Made by a program: the position numbers and the translations under genes. The notes under the pieces are model-generated. The model was not told where the DNA came from. It was given only the letters and a program-made list of their open reading frames with translations, and searched no databases. DNA of 64,000 nucleotides from Campylobacteraceae bacterium (GTDB taxonomy: Bacteria > Campylobacterota > Campylobacteria > Campylobacterales > Sulfurovaceae): assembly GCA_027035765.1 (NCBI GenBank), contig JALVUD010000036.1:1-64000 (forward strand), read 5' to 3'. This document shows, in pieces, positions 8,108 to 17,060 of the stretch. The number at the start of each line of letters is the position of its first letter. Positions within the stretch are counted from its first letter, which is position 1.

Positions 8108-9241
8108 ATGCTCTTTGATTTCAAAAAGAAAGCCGCGTCATTACTGGAAAGTGCCGGAATCAGCATAAACGGCAGTGAACCATGGGATATACAGGTACAT
8201 AATGAAGAGCTCTACGAACGGACACTTCGCGGCGGTACTGTCGCTTTCGGAGAGTCCTATATGGATGGTTGGTGGGATGCGGAGGATCTGGAACGCTTTT
8301 TCGAAAAAGTTCTCACCGCCAATCTCGATGCAAAGATTCAAACCTTGGGACTGCTGCCCTACTATCTCAAATCCCTGATCACCAATCCGCAGAAAGGGAG
8401 CCGTACCTACGCGGTGGGTGAAACCCATTACGACATCGGCAACGATCTGTATCGCCGCATGCTCGATCGGCGTATGACCTACACGTGTGCCTACTGGGAA
8501 CCCTTTCAGGAGCTGCCTGCCGCCAAAACACTCGACGAGGCACAGGAGCACAAACTCGAGATGATCTGCAGGAAGATCGGCCTGAAAAAAGGCGACAGAG
8601 TTCTGGATATCGGCTGCGGATGGGGAAGTTTCATCCGCTATGCCGCCGAAAAACACGGCGTCGAATGTGTCGGTATCTCGGTTTCGAAAGAGCAGGTAAG
8701 ACACGGCAACGAAACACGAGGAGATCTGCCGATCGAATTCAGGTATCAGGATTACAGAGAGGTGAACGAGACGTTCGATCATATCGTCTCACTCGGTATG
8801 TTCGAGCATGTGGGCGTCAAAAACTACAAGCACTATATGGAAGTGGTCCACCAGTGTCTCAAAGAAGATGGACTCTTCCTTCTGCAGACGATCGGAAGTC
8901 CCGTCAGCCGCCGCTCGACCGATCCTTGGATCGACAAATATATTTTCCCCAACTCCATGCTGCCCTCGATGGCGCAGATCGCCAAAGCGGCGGAAAAACT
9001 CTTTGTCATCGAAGATTGGCACAATTTCGGATATCAGTACTACCTGACTCTGATGGCGTGGTACGAGAACTTTCTGCGTGCATGGCCGGAACTGAAGGGG
9101 CATTACGATGAGCGGTTTTACAGGATGTGGGTCTTCTACCTCCTCTCCTCCGCCGCGACATTCAGCACCCGGATCAATCAGGTCTGGCAGATCGTCTTTT
9201 CCAAAGAGGGGGTCAAGGGCGGCTATAAAAGCCTGAGGTAA
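8108..9241 (+). CDS. cfa: Cyclopropane-fatty-acyl-phospholipid synthase
   Basis: The 377-residue protein is close to the usual length of Cfa (E. coli 382). The SAM-binding motif VLDIGCGWGSF is at ~residue 164. Other family motifs are THYDIGNDLYRRMLD, MTYTCAYW and SLGMFEHVGVKNY. The enzyme methylenates unsaturated acyl chains of membrane phospholipids using S-adenosylmethionine. It stands alone, transcribed away from the NO-reductase operon and toward the second glycine-zipper stress gene. Membrane cyclopropanation is often a stationary-phase or stress trait, which fits its neighbours, though the sequence gives no direct regulatory proof. Confidence 0.93.
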   Translation: MLFDFKKKAASLLESAGISINGSEPWDIQVHNEELYERTLRGGTVAFGESYMDGWWDAEDLERFFEKVLTANLDAKIQTLGLLPYYLKSLITNPQKGSRTYAVGETHYDIGNDLYRRMLDRRMTYTCAYWEPFQELPAAKTLDEAQEHKLEMICRKIGLKKGDRVLDIGCGWGSFIRYAAEKHGVECVGISVSKEQVRHGNETRGDLPIEFRYQDYREVNETFDHIVSLGMFEHVGVKNYKHYMEVVHQCLKEDGLFLLQTIGSPVSRRSTDPWIDKYIFPNSMLPSMAQIAKAAEKLFVIEDWHNFGYQYYLTLMAWYENFLRAWPELKGHYDERFYRMWVFYLLSSAATFSTRINQVWQIVFSKEGVKGGYKSLR

Positions 9242-9310
9242 AAGCGTGGAATGACTCCCGCCCGGGAGCAGAATATGTCTACGGTCGGGAAGTTTGATTC
9301 CACTCCGTTT

Positions 9311-9814
9311 CTATTTGTGTTCAACCTCGGCAGAGAGCGTGCGGAGGATAACAGCGGCATCTTCGGTCTTTTGGAGATTGCCTTTGACGAAGACGATCAC
9401 CTTCCCCTCTTCGATCAGTTTTTTGTAGTGCTCGGCTTTTTCGCGGCTCAACCCCCATTCGATCAGGCCGTCGACAAGTCCCACAGCCGTTGCCCCGGCG
9501 GCGGCACCGCTGATCAGTCCTGCCAGAGCGCCGCCGATGGTTCCGGCACCGGCGATAGGTCCGATACCGGGGACCGTGAAGAGGGCCCCGCCGATGAGCA
9601 GCCCGAGGATCGATCCCCAGATGCCTCCCTGGGCTCCCCAGAAGAGCGCATCACTCTCTACCTTGCTCAGGGCCGCTTCGTCCACCTTCTCTTTGTTGAG
9701 GCGTCCGATGACAGAGATCTCTCCTTTGCCGAACCCTTTTTCAACCAGCACTTTGACGGCTTCTTTGGCTTTTTGGGGATCGTCGAAAACCGCTGCGGTA
9801 AAATGATGAACCAT
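9311..9814 (-). CDS. Glycine-zipper stress-type membrane protein (paralogue of 3814-4320)
   Basis: The 167-residue protein has the same architecture as the gene at 3814: an N-terminal alpha/beta segment (HHFTAAVFDDPQKAKEAVK), a central Gly-rich hydrophobic region with GSILGLLIGGALFTVPGIGP, a conserved LVDGLIEWGLSREKAEHY segment, and a C-terminal tail. The DAL(F/W)WGAQG(G/A)(I/L)WG motif is common to both, so they are duplicates. AAAGGAG precedes the ATG. It is monocistronic and convergent with cfa; CTCCCG-c-CGGGAG at about 9251 may serve as a shared hairpin. Function is unknown. Confidence 0.7.
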   Translation of the reverse strand: MVHHFTAAVFDDPQKAKEAVKVLVEKGFGKGEISVIGRLNKEKVDEAALSKVESDALFWGAQGGIWGSILGLLIGGALFTVPGIGPIAGAGTIGGALAGLISGAAAGATAVGLVDGLIEWGLSREKAEHYKKLIEEGKVIVFVKGNLQKTEDAAVILRTLSAEVEHK

Positions 9815-9976
9815 TTGGAACTCCTTTACTTTTTTTCTATTGTAGCACTTAATCGGGAGTAAAACCGTTTAATCTTTATAAGTGAAGAAAATAAAAAAGA
9901 TAAGAATGGGATGGGCAGGAAGCCGTCGAGAGCCCTTTCGTTCCGCATTTTGGAACCGGTCCGGTATGAGGGGTTT

Positions 9977-11608
9977 TTAGCGTAGAAGCAGAACCAGCAA
10001 TATGAGATTGATCACCAAAGAGACGGTAAACGCCCAGCGGTAGACCCGGACCGGCTCCCGCTCCAGGAGCGTAGCGTTTTCAGGGTAGTAGGGGCGGACC
10101 TTTTCGGGGTGGGTCAGTTCGTACTCCATTTCGCTGTAGCGTTCGTAGCGACGGGTTTTGTCCTTTTCGACGGCGCGCATGATGACCGCTTCGAGCCAGG
10201 CGGGGGTGAGAGGGTTGAGACGGCGCAGAGGCGTTGGCGTGCGGAAAGTCGGCGTCTGGAAAGGTTCGATCTCCCCATAGGGGAGTTTGCGACCCAGGGC
10301 TTCGTAGAGGGTGATACCGACAGCGAAGATTTCGGTCTGTTCACTGATACTTTCACCGGTGAAGCGTTCGGGGGCCAGATAGCTGGGGGTCCCGGCCCGG
10401 GAGGCGAGGGAGAAGATCTCCACGATGGAGCCGAAATCGATCAGTTTGTAGACCCGTTTGCCGTGACGGCGCAGCACCAGGATGTTTTCGGGTTTGATGT
10501 CGCCGTGGACCAGATCGTAGCGCAGGAGAAACTGGGAGGCATGGAGCAGAAATTTACCCAGGTTGACCGCATCTTCGACGGGCAGGGGCTTGCGGGCGAT
10601 CTCCTCCTTGAGGGTGGGGGCGTCGATATACTCCATCACATAGTAGCGGCAGCTCCGTTTGGCGGGAATGACCGCTTTGGGGAAGAATCCGGCCTTGAGG
10701 CGGGAGGCGTTCCAGGCCTCTTTGACGAAGCGGTCGAGATAGGTCTCGTCGCGGGTCGCCTCGACGGGCGGGAATTTGAGGACGTAGCGCACCCCTTTTT
10801 TCTCCGCCAGCCAGGTGCGTTCGTTTTGGATGAGGGGGCGCAGCAGTCTGTAGCCGTCGATCGTTTCACCCTTTTTGAGCGTTTCGGGGATCGGCAGGTC
10901 GATCTTTTTGAGGCTTTGACGCTTGGATTCTCCCAGGATGTCGATGGTGACGGCGGTGGTGTCATCGGGGAGGTCATCTTTGACCTTTTTGCTGGCATAC
11001 TTGATCAGAGGAACCGCGCCGGCGACCATCTGTTCGATGATCTCCTTTTCGCTGAGCACCGCTTCCAGTCCGTCGCTAGCCAGGAGTAACCGGTCGCCGA
11101 CATGGAGATTGTTTTCGAAAAAGAAGATCTCTACCTGTTCCTCCATGCCGATGGCTTGAGTCAGGACGTGCTCCATCCCCTCCTCGTGGCTGGTATGGGG
11201 AACGCTTAGGCGCAGCAGCTCCCCCTCGCGGAGCAGGAAAATGGGTGAGTCCCCCACGTTGGCACCGTAGAGGCGGTTTCCTTCGATGACGGCAACGCTG
11301 AGGGTGGTGAGATATTCGGGGCGTTCATACTCTTCGATCCCCTCACGGTAGAGGATTTCGTTGATATTGCTGATGAAGTGACGAAGGGATTTTTCGATAC
11401 TCCAGCTGCGGGGACGGGCTTTGAAGCTGTTGAGGAGGTAATTCACCGCCCGGCGGGAAGCCTTGGCCCCGGCGGCGGCGCTGCCGACCCCGTCGCAGAG
11501 CACCGTGATACAGAGGTCGTCGACCACCCGCACTGCGGCGAAATCTTCACTGAGAGGCTCTTTGCCTTTGGCCAGGCCGAAGGTGGAGGTTTTGAAAAGG
11601 GAAGACAT
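9977..11608 (-). CDS. PP2C phosphatase-Ser/Thr kinase fusion linked to nitrate transport
   Basis: The start was placed at ATG 11608 (MSSLFKTSTFG, AAAGGA upstream), giving 543 residues; the ORF-track start runs into repeat DNA. Residues ~10-245 are a PP2C phosphatase with DGVGSAAAGAKAS, GDSPIFLL and DDTTAVTID. Residues ~255-510 are a Hanks-type kinase: VLKF lysine, VHGDIKPENILV catalytic loop and DFGS. A C-terminal membrane helix ends the protein. The same fusion occurs beside nasA in Pseudomonas nitrate-assimilation loci, and here it is directly downstream of the NarK-type transporter on the same strand. It may control nitrate uptake or assimilation by phosphorylation; the substrate is unknown. 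Confidence 0.85.
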   Translation of the reverse strand: MSSLFKTSTFGLAKGKEPLSEDFAAVRVVDDLCITVLCDGVGSAAAGAKASRRAVNYLLNSFKARPRSWSIEKSLRHFISNINEILYREGIEEYERPEYLTTLSVAVIEGNRLYGANVGDSPIFLLREGELLRLSVPHTSHEEGMEHVLTQAIGMEEQVEIFFFENNLHVGDRLLLASDGLEAVLSEKEIIEQMVAGAVPLIKYASKKVKDDLPDDTTAVTIDILGESKRQSLKKIDLPIPETLKKGETIDGYRLLRPLIQNERTWLAEKKGVRYVLKFPPVEATRDETYLDRFVKEAWNASRLKAGFFPKAVIPAKRSCRYYVMEYIDAPTLKEEIARKPLPVEDAVNLGKFLLHASQFLLRYDLVHGDIKPENILVLRRHGKRVYKLIDFGSIVEIFSLASRAGTPSYLAPERFTGESISEQTEIFAVGITLYEALGRKLPYGEIEPFQTPTFRTPTPLRRLNPLTPAWLEAVIMRAVEKDKTRRYERYSEMEYELTHPEKVRPYYPENATLLEREPVRVYRWAFTVSLVINLILLVLLLR

Positions 11609-11610
11609 AA

Positions 11611-11749
11611 AAAATCCTTTGGATTTTAGGCAGTGAGATTCGCTACGCGAATCGGCATTGGGCATTGAGGCATTTGGAAAATATTACCAATGCCAGCGAA
11701 GCGCAATGCCTCAATGCCCAATTCCCGGATTTGACTTTTGTCAAATCCG
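11611..11749 (-). repeat. Intercistronic element family A, copy 1 (narK to kinase)
   Basis: Read along transcription (minus), the region has these parts. GGATTTGAC-aaaa-GTCAAATCC overlaps the narK stop codon. A 15-bp perfect stem (GGGCATTGAGGCATT, 11660-11674, with 11705-11719) encloses a GCGCTTCGC arm. GATTCGC-gta-GCGAATC is at 11637-11653. AAAATCC-aaa-GGATTTT at 11611-11627 contains the Shine-Dalgarno of the next gene. The GGCATTGN units repeat with 7-8 nt spacing. A near copy lies at 15056-15155, on the other strand but in the same orientation to transcription. Confidence 0.8.
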
Positions 11750-13015
11750 ACCCCCCGCACTTACTCCCCAGGTAGTGCGCCAGCGGGTTTTGACCAGGCT
11801 GATGCCGAGGATGGCGACGGCGATGACGGCGGCAAAGAGGAAGAACCCCGCGGCATAGCCGCCAAAGGCGCTCTTGGACCATCCTAGGGTCTTGATGAGC
11901 GCCGTTCCGCCCAAGCCGCCGGCACAGCCGACGATGCCGGTCATGATCCCCATATCCCGGCCGAAGCGCTGCGGGACCAGCTGGAAGACTGCGCCGTTGG
12001 CCATCCCCAGATTGGCCATGATCAGAAAGAGGATTAGGATCGCCAGGTAGAAGTTGTGCACGAAGGCGTTGAAAATTGCCAGAGCCGCCGTGGCGCCGAA
12101 GAAGAGATAGAGGCTCTTGACCCCACCCATCTTGTCGGCGATCCCACCCCCCACAGGACGCAGTACCGCCCCGGCAAAGATACACAGCGCTCCGAAGTAG
12201 CCGGCGACCACCTTGACGTTGGGTTCGTTCAGGTATTCCAGGCCGAATCGGCTCATATCGACCTGATAGGTGTTCATCAGGTAGACCTTCATGTAGTTGG
12301 CGAAGCCGACGAAGCCTCCGAAGCTGACAGCGTAGAAGAGGCTGAACCACCAGGTGTCTTTGTCACGCAGGAGTTTGAGGTAGTCGCTCAGTTTCTTGGG
12401 ATTGGGCTTGTAGACGTCGGTGGGAGCGTCCTTGGCCATCAGGGTATACATGATGAAAATGAAGGTCGAGAGAATAGCGCCTACCAGAAAAACCGCCTGC
12501 CATCCCCAGAGCTCCGCGATCTTGGGGGCGAAGAGGAAGTCCAGGACCACGCCGATGTTCCCCGCGCCCGCCAGACCCAGCACCAGCCCCTGCAGCCGCG
12601 GAGGGTACCACTGCCCCGCCTGCGGGAGGACCACGGCGAAGGAGGCGCCGGCGAAACCGAGGCCGAAGGCGACCGCCAGCAATTCGTTATAGGTGATGTT
12701 CTCTCCCCGGAAGTAGGCGTAGAAAAGCGAAGCGATGACGATCGCCTGAGCGATCAGGGCCGTCTTTTTGGGCCCGATCTGATCGACCAGGAAGCCGAGC
12801 AGAATCCGCAGAATCGCTCCAGAGAGGATAGGGATCGCCAGGAGGGTCGCTTTTTGGTTGGGGTCGAGGTGGTAGCCGTGGGCCACGAGTGACTGGCTGA
12901 TCTCCGTCGCCAGCGGCCCCAGCATGGTCCAGACCATGAAGCTGAAGTCGAAGTAGAGGAAGGCGGCCAACAGGGTGGGGAAGTGGCCGGCCGTTTTGAG
13001 TTCACCGAATTTCAT
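11741..13015 (-). CDS. narK: Nitrate/nitrite MFS transporter (NarK/NasA type)
   Basis: The 424-residue protein has about 12 membrane helices. It carries the nitrate-porter signature region FAVVLPQAGQWYPP with GLAGAGNIGVVLD, and a second-half equivalent GMANGAVFQLVPQRFG. Length and lack of a fused partner fit the single-domain NasA/NarK1 type that imports nitrate for assimilation. GGAG lies ten bases before the ATG, and a minus-strand TATAAT at 13052-13047 gives a leader of about 25 nt. It is divergent from nirA and followed by the PP2C-kinase fusion. The last codons overlap a perfect hairpin belonging to repeat family A. Confidence 0.9.
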   Translation of the reverse strand: MKFGELKTAGHFPTLLAAFLYFDFSFMVWTMLGPLATEISQSLVAHGYHLDPNQKATLLAIPILSGAILRILLGFLVDQIGPKKTALIAQAIVIASLFYAYFRGENITYNELLAVAFGLGFAGASFAVVLPQAGQWYPPRLQGLVLGLAGAGNIGVVLDFLFAPKIAELWGWQAVFLVGAILSTFIFIMYTLMAKDAPTDVYKPNPKKLSDYLKLLRDKDTWWFSLFYAVSFGGFVGFANYMKVYLMNTYQVDMSRFGLEYLNEPNVKVVAGYFGALCIFAGAVLRPVGGGIADKMGGVKSLYLFFGATAALAIFNAFVHNFYLAILILFLIMANLGMANGAVFQLVPQRFGRDMGIMTGIVGCAGGLGGTALIKTLGWSKSAFGGYAAGFFLFAAVIAVAILGISLVKTRWRTTWGVSAGGRI

Positions 13016-13046
13016 CTGTCGTACTCCTGGTGTGTATGATGGCGAA

Positions 13047-13052
13047 ATTATA
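13047..13052 (-). promoter_or_regulatory. -10 box for narK in the narK/nirA divergent region
   Basis: A minus-strand TATAAT lies about 32 bases before the narK start. On the plus side of this 137-bp divergent region, an imperfect palindrome GGAATGTATTTGAATATAC continues into TTCC (13099-13121) and could be a regulator site for nirA. No sigma-54 box or FNR box was found here. Confidence 0.45.
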
Positions 13053-13152
13053 GATCAGATAACGTTGCGTTGTATGTTTATTTTTTAATCAATAGATTGG
13101 AATGTATTTGAATATACTTCCAGCAAGAAAATGTTCCAAAGAGGTATATATC

Positions 13153-15051
13153 ATGCAACTGGAAGCGATAAGCGCCCGACATACTAAAATCAACAAGATC
13201 GAAAAACTCAAAGAGACCCGCAGTTATGAGGAGGCATGGGAAGCGCTGTTGCGTTATGCACAAGAGGGTTACGATGCCATCTCTAAAGAAGACAAAGAGT
13301 ATTTTCTCAAAACTTTCGGGATCTTTGACCGCCCGGCGACACCCGGCAAATTCATGCTTCGCGTCCGCATCCCAGGCGGACGCCTGACGAGCGAGCAGGC
13401 AACCCGCCTGGGGGAGCTTGCACGAGATTATGGTGAAGATGCGATGGATCTGACGACCCGGATGCAGGTACAGCTGCGCTACCTGAAAATCGAGGATCTT
13501 CCCACGGTTCTGGAGGGGCTCGAAGCTGTCGGCATCACCACCTGGCAGACGGGGGTGGACAACTTCCGCAACATCGTCACCGATCCTCTCGACGGCCTGG
13601 CCTTCGACAACCTGATCGAGTGTGCACCGCTCATCGAAGTCATGCAGTCGCTCTGGCTCAAGCAACCCGAATACATCAATGTACTTCCGAGAAAATTCAA
13701 CACCGCCGTCAGCGGCTCTTTGGCCAACCGCTGCAACCTCTTTGCCCATGATATCTGTTTCGCCCTGGCCAACAAGGAGGGGGAGTACGGCTTCAACCTC
13801 TATCTGGGAGGCAAGGTCGGAGCCATCGCCGAGCGGGCCGATATTTTCGTTACACCGGACGAGCTGATGGAGCTCTACAAGGCTGTCATCGATACTTATA
13901 TAAAGTACGGCTTCCGGGACAGCCGCAACCGCAACCGACTCCACTTCGTGATCAAAGAGGCAGGGATGCAGAGCTTCGTCAACGCGGTCAAAGAGACCGC
14001 CGGGCGGGATTTCGACAGCGCCGGAGAGACCCTGGTCAAAACCCCCCGCACGGAAGAGGCCGACGGGCGCATTCGTCTCAAAGACGGCAGTTGGGCCCTG
14101 CATACGGTCGTCCCCTCGGGAATCTTCCATGGGACAGCGATGATCGATGCGGCGAAAAATGCCGAGAAACACGGTTCGGGAACGCTCAATATCTCCACGA
14201 CCCAGAATCTCTTCCTCCTGGGGGTACCCACGGAGAAGATCGGCGCTGCCCTGGCTGAGGCCCCCTATGACCGCTACCGCAACGTCAGCACTCCCTACTT
14301 CAATCAGCTGGTGGCCTGTGCCGGATCGGATCTCTGCCCCTACGGCGTCATCCCCAACAAAGCCGACGCCATCGAGATGGCCGAGAAACTGGGAGAGCGG
14401 GTTCCCCTGCCGACGGATGCTTCGATCCGGATGCACTGGTCGGGGTGTGTCAAAGGATGTGGGGTCCACGAGCTGGGGGATATCGGCTTCGTCGGCTGTA
14501 AGGTCAAGGTGGACGGTCAAAGCGCCTACGGCGTGCATATCCAGTTGGGAGGCAAATCGACCGCCAGCCAGGAGGAGGCCTACACCATCCTCAAAAGTAT
14601 CCCGCTGACTCAGGCGACCGACTACATCGCCCAGCTGGCGTCGGCCTATCGGGATCTGCGCCGGAAGCGGGAGAGTTTCGAACGCTTCGAGAGCCGGGTG
14701 CTTCGCCGCTACTCCAAAGGAGCCCTGGGCTTTTTGCTCCACTGGAATGTCCGGATCGCCCTGTCCAAAGGCTGGGAGGCTCTCGCCATCCGGGAGAACT
14801 GGGAAGCCGGCGAAGAGCGCAACGAGATCTTTCTCCTTGGACTGGAGATCTACAAAGCCCTCGCCGGCAGAAGCGCCTACCAGGGGATCCATCACTACGA
14901 CCCCATCGAGAAGACCCCCGCCGAAACGCTCCATCGGCTCAATCCTTCTGTGGACAAAGAGCTTAGCGGTGTGGTGATGAAGATGATCGCGCCCTCCGAA
15001 AAACGTTACGAAGTCTTTACCGAAATATTGGCTGATCTTGGGATCAAGTAA
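13153..15051 (+). CDS. nirA: Ferredoxin-dependent assimilatory nitrite reductase (siroheme)
   Basis: The start was placed at ATG 13153 (MQLEAISARHTK) with GAGG eight bases upstream; the ORF-track start 51 bases earlier has no such site. The 632-residue protein has the two-fold nitrite/sulfite reductase repeat and the cluster/siroheme Cys set ACAGSDLC and SGCVKGCG. Homology is to NirA, which reduces nitrite to ammonium with six electrons from ferredoxin. An assimilatory sulfite reductase is the main alternative, but the facing narK gene and downstream amtB-glnK favour nitrite. The C-terminal ~100 residues extend beyond the core repeat. The family A repeat follows its stop codon. Confidence 0.88.
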   Translation: MQLEAISARHTKINKIEKLKETRSYEEAWEALLRYAQEGYDAISKEDKEYFLKTFGIFDRPATPGKFMLRVRIPGGRLTSEQATRLGELARDYGEDAMDLTTRMQVQLRYLKIEDLPTVLEGLEAVGITTWQTGVDNFRNIVTDPLDGLAFDNLIECAPLIEVMQSLWLKQPEYINVLPRKFNTAVSGSLANRCNLFAHDICFALANKEGEYGFNLYLGGKVGAIAERADIFVTPDELMELYKAVIDTYIKYGFRDSRNRNRLHFVIKEAGMQSFVNAVKETAGRDFDSAGETLVKTPRTEEADGRIRLKDGSWALHTVVPSGIFHGTAMIDAAKNAEKHGSGTLNISTTQNLFLLGVPTEKIGAALAEAPYDRYRNVSTPYFNQLVACAGSDLCPYGVIPNKADAIEMAEKLGERVPLPTDASIRMHWSGCVKGCGVHELGDIGFVGCKVKVDGQSAYGVHIQLGGKSTASQEEAYTILKSIPLTQATDYIAQLASAYRDLRRKRESFERFESRVLRRYSKGALGFLLHWNVRIALSKGWEALAIRENWEAGEERNEIFLLGLEIYKALAGRSAYQGIHHYDPIEKTPAETLHRLNPSVDKELSGVVMKMIAPSEKRYEVFTEILADLGIK

Positions 15052-15055
15052 AAAA

Positions 15056-15155
15056 GGCATTTGGCATTTGGGCATTACGCTTCGCTGGCATTGAGTGATA
15101 ATTTTACAAAATGCCCATTGCCCAATGCCGATCCGCAAAGCGGATCTCGATGCCC
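15056..15155 (+). repeat. Intercistronic element family A, copy 2 (nirA to amtB)
   Basis: GGCATTT units repeat with 7-8 nt spacing and can pair with AATGCCCATTGCCCAATGCC downstream, enclosing ACGCTTCGCTGGCATTG. A perfect GATCCGC-aaa-GCGGATC hairpin follows (15130-15146). The order of parts is the same as in the copy at 11611-11749 read on the minus strand. The element lies just after nirA and before the amtB promoter. Confidence 0.8.
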
Positions 15156-15214
15156 AAGAAACAATTGCCTAAAATTTATACACTCCACTGTACCGATCTC
15201 GAAAAAATTTGAAA

Positions 15215-15220
15215 TACAAT
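15215..15220 (+). promoter_or_regulatory. Candidate -10 box for amtB
   Basis: TACAAT preceded by an AT-rich stretch lies 35 bases upstream of the amtB ATG, giving a short leader with AAAGGA at 15243-15248. A sigma-54 promoter was looked for and not seen. Confidence 0.4.
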
Positions 15221-15254
15221 GTGAGCATCCAAAAACCAATTCAAAGGATGTTCG

Positions 15255-16517
15255 ATGAAGCTGAAACTTCTCGCGCTACTCGCAACCCTCCTGCCCGTCG
15301 CCGCTATGGCGGGCGAAGCCAAGATCGATACGGGCGATACCGCCTGGATGATCGTGGCTACTGCCCTGGTCATGCTGATGACTCCGGCCGGTCTAGCCCT
15401 CTTCTACGGCGGTCTGACTCGTCGGAAAAATGTGCTCAACACCATCGGGATGAGCCTGATCGCTTTTGCCGTGGGAACCCTGGTCTGGGTGGTCGCCGGC
15501 TACTCCATCGCCTTCGGTTCCGGTGATCTCATCGGTACCGGCAAGATTCTCCTGGCCGGCATCACCGACAAGACAGTCAACGGGACCATCCCTGAACTGC
15601 TCTTCGTCGCCTTCCAGGGAACTTTCGCCGCCATCACCGTGGCCATCGCCAGCGGTTCGATGATCGAGCGGGTGAAGTTCTCCACCTTTGCGATCTTTGC
15701 GGCGCTTTGGATTCTGGTCGTCTATGCTCCCATCACCCACTGGGCCTGGGGCGGCGGTGAAATGCTCAACTTCGGCGAAATGGACTTCGCCGGCGGTACC
15801 GTCGTTCATATCAATGCCGGGGTCGCCGGATTCGTCGTCGCTATGATCCTGGGTAAGCGCCGGGATTACGGCAAAGCGGCGGTCAAGCCCTTCTCTCCCA
15901 TCCTGGTAGTTCTGGGGGCTGCACTGCTCTGGTTCGGATGGTTCGGTTTCAACGCCGGTTCCGAAGTCGCCGCTGACGGCGTTGCCGCCAACGCGTTCCT
16001 GGTGACCAATGTGGCTGCTTCTCTCGGTGTAATCGGCTGGATTCTGACCGAGTATCTCCTCTATAAGAAAGCGACCCTCGTCGGCGGTGCTTCCGGTGCC
16101 GTCGCCGGTCTGGTCGCCATCACTCCCGCCTCCGGTAGTGCCGGAGTCGTCGGAGCCATCATCATCGGTCTGGTCGGCGGTGCTCTGGGAGCACTGGCCG
16201 TCTCCAAAATCAAAAAGCTCTTCCCCGTCGATGACTCTCTGGATGCCTTCTGGGTCCACGGTCTGGTAGGAATCTGGGGCTCCATCGCCACGGCGCTGTT
16301 TATCGCTCCCTATCTGATGCCCGAGAACTACCACCTGGGTACGCAGCTGCTGGCCCAGATCAAAGCGATCCTGCTGACGGTCGTCTACAGCGGCGTGATG
16401 ACAGCGGTGGTCTACTTCGTCTCCAGCCTCCTTACCGGCGGCGGACGGGTCGATGACGAGACCGAGCTGATGGGTCTGGACGAAGCGGTCCACGGTGAAG
16501 AGGCGATCAACCTCTGA
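15255..16517 (+). CDS. amtB: Ammonium transporter AmtB
   Basis: The 420-residue protein has an N-terminal signal peptide (KLLALLATLLPVAAMAGEA) and 11 membrane helices. Family motifs are LALFYGGLTRRKN, the pore region ITHWAWGGGEM, GTVVHINAGVAGFV with a pore His, and DDSLDAFWVHGLVGIWGS with the second His. It carries ammonium across the inner membrane and in most bacteria is gated by the PII protein encoded next door. AAAGGA lies six bases before the ATG. glnK follows after 38 bp, making the usual amtB-glnK operon in reversed order. Confidence 0.95.
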   Translation: MKLKLLALLATLLPVAAMAGEAKIDTGDTAWMIVATALVMLMTPAGLALFYGGLTRRKNVLNTIGMSLIAFAVGTLVWVVAGYSIAFGSGDLIGTGKILLAGITDKTVNGTIPELLFVAFQGTFAAITVAIASGSMIERVKFSTFAIFAALWILVVYAPITHWAWGGGEMLNFGEMDFAGGTVVHINAGVAGFVVAMILGKRRDYGKAAVKPFSPILVVLGAALLWFGWFGFNAGSEVAADGVAANAFLVTNVAASLGVIGWILTEYLLYKKATLVGGASGAVAGLVAITPASGSAGVVGAIIIGLVGGALGALAVSKIKKLFPVDDSLDAFWVHGLVGIWGSIATALFIAPYLMPENYHLGTQLLAQIKAILLTVVYSGVMTAVVYFVSSLLTGGGRVDDETELMGLDEAVHGEEAINL

Positions 16518-16552
16518 TCCCGGAACTCTTGAGAATATTTCAACAAGGATAA

Positions 16553-16897
<345 letters not shown>

Positions 16898-16925
16898 GCT
16901 TCTTTTCCCATTTATCAGATTTTGC

Positions 16926-16971
16926 GGGGAGACTTCTCCCCATCCTTTCCTACATCGGGATCCTCCCCGAT
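16926..16971 (+). terminator. Two hairpins after glnK
   Basis: GGGGAG-actt-CTCCCC (16926-16941) is followed by ATCCTTTCC, and ATCGGG-N6-CCCGAT lies at 16954-16971. The first has only a weak pyrimidine tract, so termination is plausible but not certain. Confidence 0.45.
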
Positions 16972-17015
16972 GCCTTCTTCTACGACCTGCCGTTTTCAAT
17001 ATTTCATCCTGAGAG

Positions 17016-17021
17016 TATAAT
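17016..17021 (+). promoter_or_regulatory. -10 box for the split permease pair
   Basis: TATAAT 40 bases before the chosen ATG (17061). The upstream sequence is T/A-rich with no clear -35. Confidence 0.45.
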
Positions 17022-17060
17022 ATGAACGAAAAGAGACCCAATCCATAAAAAAGGATGATG

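Noticed and set aside
13078-15138. 686-residue minus-strand ORF opposite nirA
   Set aside because: It is a shadow of nirA: low-complexity, no ribosome site, no known domain, and nirA has all its family motifs on the plus strand.
15171-15254. Sigma-54 promoter before amtB
   Set aside because: No GG-N10-GC pair in the right setting was found; a TACAAT -10 box fits better.
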